A DNA stretch of 17,338 nucleotides, taken from positions 1 to 17,338 of the forward strand of contig JBOHRW010000183.1 of assembly GCA_050732935.1 (NCBI GenBank). Reading direction: 5' to 3'. Of this stretch, positions 7,757 to 13,892 are shown in pieces. A program made the translations under genes and the position numbers. Each line of letters opens with the position of its first letter. Within the stretch, counting starts at the first letter, position 1. The notes below the pieces were generated by a model, which searched no databases, was not told where the DNA came from, and worked only from the letters and a program-made list of their open reading frames with translations. This DNA comes from DASRVA01 sp050732935 (lineage in GTDB: Bacteria > Gemmatimonadota > Gemmatimonadetes > JACCXV01 > JAHWKZ01).

Positions 7757-8464
7757 CTAGTGGGTGAGGGCGTAAGCGATCACATTCGCTCCCATCTCCA
7801 ACGCCTGTCTGCGTACCGCGGCCGGATCCCCGTGGACGTCCGGATCCTCCCATCCATCCCCCAGGTCGGTGTTGAAGGTGTAGTACACCACCAGCCTCCC
7901 GTCGTGGAATACCCCGTACCCGTGCGGGGGTCCGCCGGCGTGCTCGTGGATCTTGGGAAGTCCGTCGGGGAAAGGGAATGCGATCCGGTAGATCGGGTGA
8001 TCGACGGGCAGCTCGACCAAGGGCTCGTCGGGAAAGATCCGGGAGATCTCGCGGCGGAGCGACTCGTCGATCCCGAAGTTGTCGTCGGCATGGAGCATGC
8101 CTCCGGAGGTCAGGTAGCGACGCAGCGCCGCGACCTCTTCGTCCGACAGCCGGATCTCGCCGTGGCCGGTCAGATAGAGGAGCGGATAGCGGTCGAGCTC
8201 CGGATCGGTCGCCTGCACGACGGCCTCCCGATCGGCGACCGGGAACCCGAGCTCCTCGCGCACGAACTGCAGCAGATTGGGAAGCGAGGTCGGGTTGGCG
8301 TACCAGTCGCCCGGACCGTATCGGAGCCGGGCCACGGTGAGCGCCGTCTCGGGCCGGGTGTCGAGTCGCCCCGCTGGCCCCTGCCCCCGCGCTCCCAGAG
8401 GCGTCGCCAGGAGCACCAGGGCGAGGCACGTCATCGCCTTCTTTGTGGGGGATCCTCCGCTCAT
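7757..8464 (-). CDS. DUF4159 domain protein with signal peptide
   Basis: A 235-residue protein. Its ATG (8464) overlaps the rsmI stop as ATGA, indicating translational coupling. A hydrophobic stretch at about 11-25 after two lysines suggests a signal peptide, cut near 26-28. The mature part matches what I recall of DUF4159: an opening VARLRYGPGDWYANPTS, then YLTGHG, a GGMLHADDNFGID stretch, HPIYRIAFPFPDGLP and a C-terminal VVYYTFNTDLGDGWED. The fold of this family is related to class I glutamine amidotransferase-like domains, but no clear catalytic Cys is visible, so a binding rather than enzymatic role is possible. DUF4159 genes often sit near BatA/MoxR-type clusters. Here it ends a translation and cell-wall operon instead. 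Function unknown. Confidence 0.85.
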   Translation of the reverse strand: MSGGSPTKKAMTCLALVLLATPLGARGQGPAGRLDTRPETALTVARLRYGPGDWYANPTSLPNLLQFVREELGFPVADREAVVQATDPELDRYPLLYLTGHGEIRLSDEEVAALRRYLTSGGMLHADDNFGIDESLRREISRIFPDEPLVELPVDHPIYRIAFPFPDGLPKIHEHAGGPPHGYGVFHDGRLVVYYTFNTDLGDGWEDPDVHGDPAAVRRQALEMGANVIAYALTH

Positions 8465-9321
8465 GACCGGGCCTCCCGCGCCGCGTGCGCAGCCGCGTAG
8501 ATGGCGTTCCGCTCGCCGGGGTACAGCGTCGACAGGACCTCCACCAGATCCCGCCGGGAGAGCGACCGGCCAACCTCGAGCGACCGCAGCCGGTCGAGGG
8601 CGTCGGGCCATGGGACGGCCGATACGCGGGGGGCCTCGTTCCCCCGGATGACGACCACGCACTCCCCCCGCAGAGGCTCCTCGCGGGACTCGATCTCCGC
8701 CCGGACCTCCTCGGCCGTGCCGTCGACGAACTCCTCATGGATCTTCGTCAGCTCGCGAGCCAGGACCACCGGGCGCCGGGGATCCACGGCGGCGATCGCC
8801 GCCAGGGTGGCCGCCACCCGGCGCGGCGATTCGTAAACCACGATCGTCTCGCTCCGGCCGAGCGACTCGCCCCACCAGACCTCGCGCCCCCGCCGGGGCG
8901 CGAATCCGAGGTATGCGAAACGGTCGGTCGGGAGCCCGCTCGCGGCGAGCGCGAGCAGGAGGGCCGAAGGACCCGGCACCGGCACGACGGCGAAGCCGCG
9001 CCGTCGCGCCTCGCTCACCAGGCGGTATCCGGGATCCTGGATCGCCGGCATCCCGGCCTCGGAAACGAGCGCCACGTCCTCACCTTCCTCGAGACGTTCC
9101 AGCACGCGCGGCGTGGCGCGCTCCGCCGAATGATCCTCATAGACGAGGAGCTCGGGGACCGGGAGCTCCAGCCACGCGAAGAGCTTCCGGCAGGTCCGCG
9201 TGTCCTCGCATGCGACCACCGGGACCTTCGCGAGCACGGAGCGCGCCCTTTCCGACATGTCCTCCCGATGGCCGATCGGAGTGCCCACGAGATAGAGCGT
9301 GCCTCCACTGCGCGCCTTCAA
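8461..9321 (-). CDS. rsmI: 16S rRNA (cytidine1402-2'-O)-methyltransferase
   Basis: A 286-residue SAM-dependent enzyme that methylates the ribose of C1402 in the decoding centre of 16S rRNA. Family features seen in order: LYLVGTPIGH near the start, ACEDTRTCRKL, SEAGMPAIQDPG, a VVPVPGPSALL stretch, YESPRR, the ELTKIHEEF motif and a closing RGECVVVIRG. A C-terminal helical extension (about 240-286) is usual. The SEAGMPAIQ segment differs from the commoner SDAGTPxIS. The start is TTG at 9321, overlapping the murA stop as TTGA. The frame is open further upstream, but no better start fits the family length, and upstream residues would lie inside murA. The 3' end overlaps the DUF4159 start by 4 bases. 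Identity is secure; the start is fairly secure. Confidence 0.93.
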   Translation of the reverse strand: MKARSGGTLYLVGTPIGHREDMSERARSVLAKVPVVACEDTRTCRKLFAWLELPVPELLVYEDHSAERATPRVLERLEEGEDVALVSEAGMPAIQDPGYRLVSEARRRGFAVVPVPGPSALLLALAASGLPTDRFAYLGFAPRRGREVWWGESLGRSETIVVYESPRRVAATLAAIAAVDPRRPVVLARELTKIHEEFVDGTAEEVRAEIESREEPLRGECVVVIRGNEAPRVSAVPWPDALDRLRSLEVGRSLSRRDLVEVLSTLYPGERNAIYAAAHAAREARS

Positions 9322-10598
9322 TCGGTTTCTCTCCGGATCGACGCGCCCAGCGCCCGGAGCCGCTCGTCGATCCGCTCGTACCCCCGGTCGATCTGTCCAA
9401 CGTTCTGGATCACCGACTCCCCGCGTGCAGCCAAGGCCGCGATCAGCAGCGCCATCCCCGCCCGGATGTCCGGGCTCGAGATCAGCGCGCCGACAAGCGG
9501 GGTGGGCCCGCTCACGACTACCCGGTGCGGGTCGCACAGGATGATGCGCGCACCCATCCGCTGTAGCTGATCGACGAAGAAGAGCCGGCTCTCGAACATC
9601 TTCTCGTGGATCAGGATCGTCCCCCGGGCCTGCGTCGCGACGACCACCATGATCGAGATGAGGTCGGCCGGGAACCCCGGCCAGGGGGCGTCATCGAGCT
9701 TGGGCACTGCGCCGCCAGCATCGTCGATGACCCCGAGTTCGACCCCCAGCGGCACCCGGACATCGTCCCCCTCGATCACGAGCTCGAGCCCCAGACGCTC
9801 GAACCCGAGCCGAATCATCGACAGGTTCAGGACGCCCGCGCCCCGGATCACCAGCTCGCCACCCGTCGCCGCCGCCAGGCCGAGGAGGGAGCCGACCTCG
9901 ATGTGATCCGGTCCCAGGCGATGGGTCGCCCCCTCGAGGCCCTCGACGCCGTCGATCTCGAGCCGGTTGGACCCGACCCCGCGGATCCGTGCGCCCATCG
10001 CGTTCAGCATCCGGCACAGACCCTGGACGTGCGGTTCGGAGGCGGCGTTGGCGATCCGCGTGGTACCGCGCGCGAGAACGGCCGCCAGGAGCGCATTCTC
10101 GGTCGCCATCACGCTGGTCTCGTCGAGGAAGACGTCCGCACCCACGAGGCCGTCAGGGGCGCGCAGGACGTACTCCCGCTCCCGGACCTCGAACTCCGCC
10201 CCAAGCGCCCGGAAGGCCAGCAGGTGGGTGTCGACCCGCCGGCGGCCGATCCGATCCCCACCGGGCATGGGCAGGTGGGCCTCCCCCCGCCGCGTGAGGA
10301 GCGGGCCCGCCAGCAGGAAGGAGCCCCGGATCCGACGCGCCAGGTCGAAGCCCGGCTCCCCGTCGAAGCCGGGCCGCACGACGCGGGTGTGCGGGTCCGG
10401 GCGCTCCACGCCGCATCCCAGCCCCTCCAGCAGCTCGAACATCGTCCCGATGTCGCTCACGTCGGGCACGTTTTCGAGGGTGACCGGCGCATCGGCGAGG
10501 AGGCTGGCCGCCAGGCACGGGAGCGCCTCGTTCTTGTTGCCGGCCGGCGTCGTCTCGCCGCCGATCGGCCGCCCGCCTTCGACGATGAAGCGTTCCAT
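9318..10598 (-). CDS. murA: UDP-N-acetylglucosamine 1-carboxyvinyltransferase, Asp115 type
   Basis: A 426-residue EPSP-synthase-fold enzyme that transfers enolpyruvate from PEP to UDP-GlcNAc, the first committed step of peptidoglycan synthesis, in the cytoplasm. The start is ATG at 10598, 2 bases after the prmC stop; this gives the usual family N-terminus MERFIVEGGRPI. In E. coli numbering, which the sequence follows without gaps over the first 120 residues, Lys22, Asn23, Arg91 and Arg120 are conserved. Asp312 (E. coli Asp305) and Arg379 (E. coli Arg397) also align. The catalytic-loop cysteine, normally in GGCxIG, is Asp115 here (PGGDRIGRRR). Asp at this position is active in other bacteria and is known to give intrinsic fosfomycin insensitivity. 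The GNKNEALP start and SVMATEN (usually SVGATEN) suggest a distinct MurA subfamily. Confidence 0.93.
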   Translation of the reverse strand: MERFIVEGGRPIGGETTPAGNKNEALPCLAASLLADAPVTLENVPDVSDIGTMFELLEGLGCGVERPDPHTRVVRPGFDGEPGFDLARRIRGSFLLAGPLLTRRGEAHLPMPGGDRIGRRRVDTHLLAFRALGAEFEVREREYVLRAPDGLVGADVFLDETSVMATENALLAAVLARGTTRIANAASEPHVQGLCRMLNAMGARIRGVGSNRLEIDGVEGLEGATHRLGPDHIEVGSLLGLAAATGGELVIRGAGVLNLSMIRLGFERLGLELVIEGDDVRVPLGVELGVIDDAGGAVPKLDDAPWPGFPADLISIMVVVATQARGTILIHEKMFESRLFFVDQLQRMGARIILCDPHRVVVSGPTPLVGALISSPDIRAGMALLIAALAARGESVIQNVGQIDRGYERIDERLRALGASIRRETD

Positions 10599-10600
10599 TC

Positions 10601-11545
10601 TCAGCGCTCGCGCACGGCGAGGATCCCGCGTTCGATGCCCGCATGGTCCCTGTACGTCGACACGTACCGCAGCCCCGGCACCGCTTGCACCAGGCTGCGG
10701 GCGCGCTCGGCCTGTCCCAGCCCGACCTCGAACGCCAGCAGTCCGGCCGGACGGAGACGGCCCGGAGCCGCCTCGACCAGCCGGCGGATCGCCTCCTCGC
10801 CGGTCGGGCCCGCGAAGAGCGCATCCGGCGGCTCCCACCGCGCCACCTCGGGGGCGAGCGAGTCCCGCTCGCCGTCGGCAAGGTACGGCGGGTTGGCGAC
10901 GATCGCATCCACTTCTGTCCCGGGGCGCAGCGCTTCGAACAGGTCGGCCGCCAGCCAGAGCGTTTGTTCCGCTCCCGCACGCCGGGCATTGGAGCGGGCG
11001 AGAGCGACGGCCGCGGGGCTCGCATCGATTCCCAGGACCCGCTCCACGCCCTCGAGCTCCACCGCCAGCGCGCACGCGATGGCCCCCGAGCCCGTCCCCA
11101 CATCGACCATGCGCCAGCCGGCCCCGGGCCTGGCCCCGCGGGCCGCCTCCGCGCGCGCCCACTCCAGCACGTGGCCCACCAGCAGCTCGGTCTCGGGCCG
11201 CGGGACGAGCACGCGCCGATCCACGTCGAGCTCGAGATCGCGGAATCCCACCCGGCCGACGATGTAGGCCACCGGTTCTCCCGTCAGCCGGCGCTTCACC
11301 AGCCTCCGGTACGCGTCCAGCTCGTCGGGCTCCAGCGGGCGGTCGAAGTCGAGATAGAGCTGCAGCCTTCCCATCCCCAGGACGTGGCCGAGGAGGTGCT
11401 CCGCCGAGAGACGGGGCTCGGAAGCGCCCCGTTCCTCCAGGAATCGGGTGGTCGTCCGGAGGAGCGTCAGGACGGTCCAGTGGCGGGCGGTACCGGGCCG
11501 GCTAATGCTTGACCGCCAGGACGGCGTCCTCGTCCCCGTCTTCAT
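10601..11545 (-). CDS. prmC: Peptide chain release factor N5-glutamine methyltransferase
   Basis: Up to 314 residues. It methylates the glutamine of the GGQ motif in RF1/RF2 using SAM. Seen: an N-terminal helical domain (about 25-90), GEPVAYIVGRVGF, PRPETE at 115-120, SAM motif DVGTGSGAI at 148-156, the catalytic NPPY at 218-221 and a C-terminal FEVGLGQ. All are canonical. The start is uncertain. The ATG at 11545 lies inside the end of the PrmC-like gene, giving a 44-base overlap and a poorly matching first 24 residues. Between that gene's stop and the first conserved residues there is no ATG, GTG or TTG in frame, only CTG codons. The true start may therefore be a CTG near 11472 or the overlapping ATG. 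The gene lies directly upstream of murA and two genes after prfA, whose product is its substrate. Confidence 0.92.
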   Translation of the reverse strand: MKTGTRTPSWRSSISRPGTARHWTVLTLLRTTTRFLEERGASEPRLSAEHLLGHVLGMGRLQLYLDFDRPLEPDELDAYRRLVKRRLTGEPVAYIVGRVGFRDLELDVDRRVLVPRPETELLVGHVLEWARAEAARGARPGAGWRMVDVGTGSGAIACALAVELEGVERVLGIDASPAAVALARSNARRAGAEQTLWLAADLFEALRPGTEVDAIVANPPYLADGERDSLAPEVARWEPPDALFAGPTGEEAIRRLVEAAPGRLRPAGLLAFEVGLGQAERARSLVQAVPGLRYVSTYRDHAGIERGILAVRER

Positions 11546-12395
11546 CCTGGAGGATCCATTCGATGGTCAGAGGGTGGTCCGGGTCGCCGTTGACGTACGC
11601 CTCCACCGGCGGCACCTGGTCGGCATCGAGCTGGAGCGCGACCAGCCCTCCCGGACGCAGCCGGGGAGCCGCTTCGTCCAGGATGCGAAGCAGGAGCTCG
11701 GTGCCCGAGGGCGATCCGAAGAACGTCTCCAGCGGCTCCCATCGCAGGGTCTCCTCGGAGAGCCAGCGCTCGTCCTCGGGATTCAGATAAGGGGGTACGG
11801 CCACGACGATGTCGAGGCAGGGTTCAGGCCTGATCATCTCGAGCCAGTCCCCCGCCAGGGCCTGCACCCGATCGGCCACCCCGTGTCTGATCGCGTTGCG
11901 GCCGGCGAGGTCGAGCGCCGCCGGGGCGATATCCACCGCCCACACGCGGCGCGGCCGGAGACGCCCGAGCGCGAGCGAGACCGCGATGGCCCCGCACCCC
12001 GTGCCCAGATCGGCGATGCGCCATCCACCCGCGCGACGCCGCTTCCCCGCCCAGGCCTCGATCTCGTCGCACATGCGTTCCGACTGGAGACGCGGAAGGA
12101 AGACGTCGTGGGTGACCTCCATCAAGACTCCGCGGAAGTCCGCCACCCCGACGATGTACTGGTATGGCTCGTGGGCCTCACGCCGGGTAACGAGCTCCTG
12201 AAAGTGCTGCTCGGCCTTCGGCGTGACGCGCTCGTCGCCCCGCTCCTCCAGCTCGTCGGGGTCTTCGACGGCCATCGCGTGCGCCAGCAACCACAGCGCG
12301 CTGGCGTCGGGGAACTCGACCGCCTTCGCCTCCAGCCGGTGCTCGGCCTCCGCCAGGAGCTCGCCCACCGTCCGGCGATCGAGGCTCGCCTTCAA
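11502..12395 (-). CDS. PrmC-like methyltransferase paralogue with degenerate active site
   Basis: A 297-residue protein with the PrmC layout. It has an N-terminal helical domain (about 8-75), EPYQYIVGVADFRG at about 76-89, a SAM-binding motif DLGTGCGAI at 129-137, and a C-terminal RPGGLVALQLDADQ. Motifs that mark PrmC activity are changed: PRPETE has become PRLQSE (101-106), NPPY has become VPPY (200-203), and the E-x-G-x-x-Q segment has become LQLDADQ. The SAM site looks intact but the glutamine-binding Asn is gone, so it may have another substrate, a regulatory role or no activity. The start is TTG at 12395, overlapping the prfA stop as TTGA; this gives the expected domain length. The gene lies between prfA and a canonical prmC, so it probably arose by tandem duplication. 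It is an intact frame, not a pseudogene by reading frame. Confidence 0.85.
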   Translation of the reverse strand: MKASLDRRTVGELLAEAEHRLEAKAVEFPDASALWLLAHAMAVEDPDELEERGDERVTPKAEQHFQELVTRREAHEPYQYIVGVADFRGVLMEVTHDVFLPRLQSERMCDEIEAWAGKRRRAGGWRIADLGTGCGAIAVSLALGRLRPRRVWAVDIAPAALDLAGRNAIRHGVADRVQALAGDWLEMIRPEPCLDIVVAVPPYLNPEDERWLSEETLRWEPLETFFGSPSGTELLLRILDEAAPRLRPGGLVALQLDADQVPPVEAYVNGDPDHPLTIEWILQDEDGDEDAVLAVKH

Positions 12396-13459
12396 CTCGC
12401 GATGCGCTCCGCCTGCGCGGCCAGCGACAGGGCGTCGACCAGCTCCTCGAGATCGCCGCCCAGGATCTCGTCGAGTCGATAGAGGGTCAGGTTGATGCGA
12501 TGGTCGGTCACCCGGCTCTGAGGGAAGTTGTAGGTGCGGATCTTGGCGCTCCGATCCCCCGTTCCGACCTGCGCCTTCCGATCGGCGGCCCGCTCGGCCT
12601 GCTGCTCGGCGAGCCGCATGTCGAGGAGTCGGCTGCGCAGGACCTTGAGCGCCTTAGCCTTGTTCTTGTGCTGGCTCTTCTCGTCCTGGCACACGACGAC
12701 CAGCCCGGTCGGCAGGTGCGTGACCCGCACCGCGCTGTCGGTCGTGTTGACGCTCTGCCCGCCTGGACCCGAGCTCCGGAAGACGTCGATCTTGAGGTCG
12801 CCTTCGTCGATCTCCACGTCGACGTCTTCGGCCTCGGGAAGCACGGCCACCGTCGCCGCCGAGGTGTGGATCCGGCCCTGGGACTCGGTCTCGGGAACGC
12901 GCTGGACGCGATGGACGCCGCTCTCGTGGCGCAACACTCCGAAGGCGCCCGCGCCGTGCACGATCACGATCGCTTCACGGATACCTCGCGTGTCCGAGGC
13001 GGAGACGTCGATCAGCTCCACCGACCAGCCGCGACGTTCCGCGTAGCGGGTGTACATCCGGAGGATCTCACCCGCGAAGAGGCCCGCCTCCTCCCCACCC
13101 GTGCCCGCACGCACCTCGAGCACGGCGTCCTTCTCGTCCATGGGATCGCGCGGTACCAGAAGCCGCTTCAGCTCCCCTTCGCGACTTCCGAGCTCGACTT
13201 CCAGCTCGGAGATCTCTGCCCCCGCGAGCTCGCGGAGATCGGGATCGTCGCTCTCCTGGAGGACTTCCCGGTCCTCCGCCAGCCGTCGGCGCGTCTCGTC
13301 CCAGCTCGTGGCCGCCTTCACGATCGGCTCCAGCCGCGAGTGCTCCTTCGCCAGCTCCCGCAAGCGGTCGGGGTCGCGGGCCACACCAGGATCGGCGAGC
13401 GCCGTTTCCAGCTCGGCGTGCCGCGCTCGGATCTCTTCGATGCGTTCGCTCAGTTCCAT
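12392..13459 (-). CDS. prfA: Peptide chain release factor 1
   Basis: A 355-residue class I release factor that recognises UAA and UAG and triggers peptide release on the ribosome. Seen: a coiled helical domain 1 (about 1-100), the PCRF core starting LEVRAGTGGEEAGLFAGEI, the stop-codon reading tripeptide PET at 189-191 (the RF1 PxT type, not the RF2 SPF type), GRIHTSAATVAVLPE, and the catalytic SSGPGGQSVNTTDSAVR with GGQ at 233-235. The length is normal. The ATG at 13459 is chosen because it gives the usual MELSERIEEI start and has GGAG 12 bases upstream; a GTG eight codons earlier is possible but lies in the hairpin-flanking leader. The stop overlaps the start of the next gene. The gene heads an operon that also encodes the enzyme modifying its GGQ glutamine. 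Confidence 0.96.
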   Translation of the reverse strand: MELSERIEEIRARHAELETALADPGVARDPDRLRELAKEHSRLEPIVKAATSWDETRRRLAEDREVLQESDDPDLRELAGAEISELEVELGSREGELKRLLVPRDPMDEKDAVLEVRAGTGGEEAGLFAGEILRMYTRYAERRGWSVELIDVSASDTRGIREAIVIVHGAGAFGVLRHESGVHRVQRVPETESQGRIHTSAATVAVLPEAEDVDVEIDEGDLKIDVFRSSGPGGQSVNTTDSAVRVTHLPTGLVVVCQDEKSQHKNKAKALKVLRSRLLDMRLAEQQAERAADRKAQVGTGDRSAKIRTYNFPQSRVTDHRINLTLYRLDEILGGDLEELVDALSLAAQAERIAS

Positions 13460-13485
13460 GTCTTGTGGTGGCTCCGGAAACACGA

Positions 13486-13510
13486 AGAGCAGGGTCGTGG
13501 GCCCTGCTCT
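13486..13510 (-). terminator. Hairpin between rpmE and prfA, probable terminator or attenuator
   Basis: A perfect 9-base inverted repeat (AGAGCAGGG and CCCTGCTCT) with a 7-base loop lies 23 bases after the rpmE stop. On the minus strand it is followed by TCGTGTTT, a weak T-rich tail. It ends 26 bases before the prfA ATG. It may terminate most rpmE transcripts and let some read through into prfA. The same sequence could also act as a processing or stability element. Confidence 0.55.
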
Positions 13511-13533
13511 CGCTCTCCGCCCGGATGGGGTCG

Positions 13534-13809
13534 TTAGGCCTCGGCTGTCGCCTCGGCCTCCGCCTCGATGGCCTCGTCTTCCGCCGTCGCGCCCGTCTCC
13601 TGGTCATCCTGATCGAGGCCGTACTTGGCGCGGAACTTCTCCACGCGTCCGGCCGTGTCGATCAGCTTCTGCTTGCCGGTGAAGAAGGGATGGCAGCTCG
13701 AGCAGATCTCGACGTGGATCTCCGGCACCGTCGACCGGGTCTCGATGATGTTGCCGCACGCGCAAACGATCCGCGCATCGACGTAGTCGGGATGGATGTC
13801 TTTCTTCAT
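13534..13809 (-). CDS. rpmE: Ribosomal protein bL31, zinc-binding form
   Basis: A 91-residue large-subunit protein that bridges the 50S and 30S subunits at the central protuberance. It starts MKKDIHPDYV and has the four zinc ligands Cys16, Cys18, Cys36 and Cys39 (CAC and CSSC), followed by HPFFTGKQKLIDTAGRVEKF, which marks the C+ zinc-binding form. The family is usually about 65-75 residues. Here about 22 extra residues form an acidic, Ala/Glu-rich tail (EDEAIEAEAEATAEA). The ATG at 13809 has GGGAGAAACC directly upstream. The gene stands between lnt and prfA with its own probable promoter and a following hairpin, so it may be expressed separately and at a higher level. rpmE next to prfA is a common order in bacteria. 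Confidence 0.96.
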   Translation of the reverse strand: MKKDIHPDYVDARIVCACGNIIETRSTVPEIHVEICSSCHPFFTGKQKLIDTAGRVEKFRAKYGLDQDDQETGATAEDEAIEAEAEATAEA

Positions 13810-13818
13810 GGTTTCTCC

Positions 13819-13848
13819 CTACGTATCGGTTGCCATGAAAACTGCCAT
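13819..13848 (-). other. Possible 9-codon upstream ORF in the rpmE leader
   Basis: ATG at 13848 reads M-A-V-F-M-A-T-D-T and stops at TAG (13821-13819). The last G of that stop begins the GGGAG ribosome binding site of rpmE. If translated, termination here would place a ribosome on the rpmE start region. The ORF has no clear ribosome binding site of its own, and an ORF this short can occur by chance. Confidence 0.25.
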
Positions 13849-13854
13849 GAAAAC
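13831..13854. repeat. Tandem 12-base direct repeat in the rpmE leader
   Basis: TGCCATGAAAAC occurs twice back to back (13831-13842 and 13843-13854), read on the minus strand as GTTTTCATGGCA twice. It lies 22-45 bases before the rpmE ATG, inside the presumed 5' leader. It could be a protein-binding site, for example for L31 autoregulation or a zinc-responsive repressor, or a recent slippage duplication. Confidence 0.7.
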
Positions 13855-13863
13855 CAGATGTTG

Positions 13864-13892
13864 AAGTTACGTGTGGACCGGCTCGCGGACAA
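13864..13892 (-). promoter_or_regulatory. Possible sigma70-type promoter of rpmE
   Basis: On the minus strand TTGTCC (13892-13887) is followed after 17 bases by TAACTT (13869-13864), which overlaps the lnt stop codon. The -10 keeps the TAnnnT pattern and the -35 keeps TTG. This would start transcription near 13857, giving a leader of about 48 bases that contains the tandem repeat. It is weaker than the promoter at 7631-7660. Confidence 0.35.

Noticed and set aside
9318..11162. A 614-residue version of MurA with a long N-terminal extension
   Set aside because: The extra N-terminus lies inside prmC in another frame and is low complexity. The ATG at 10598 gives the exact family start and E. coli-like numbering.
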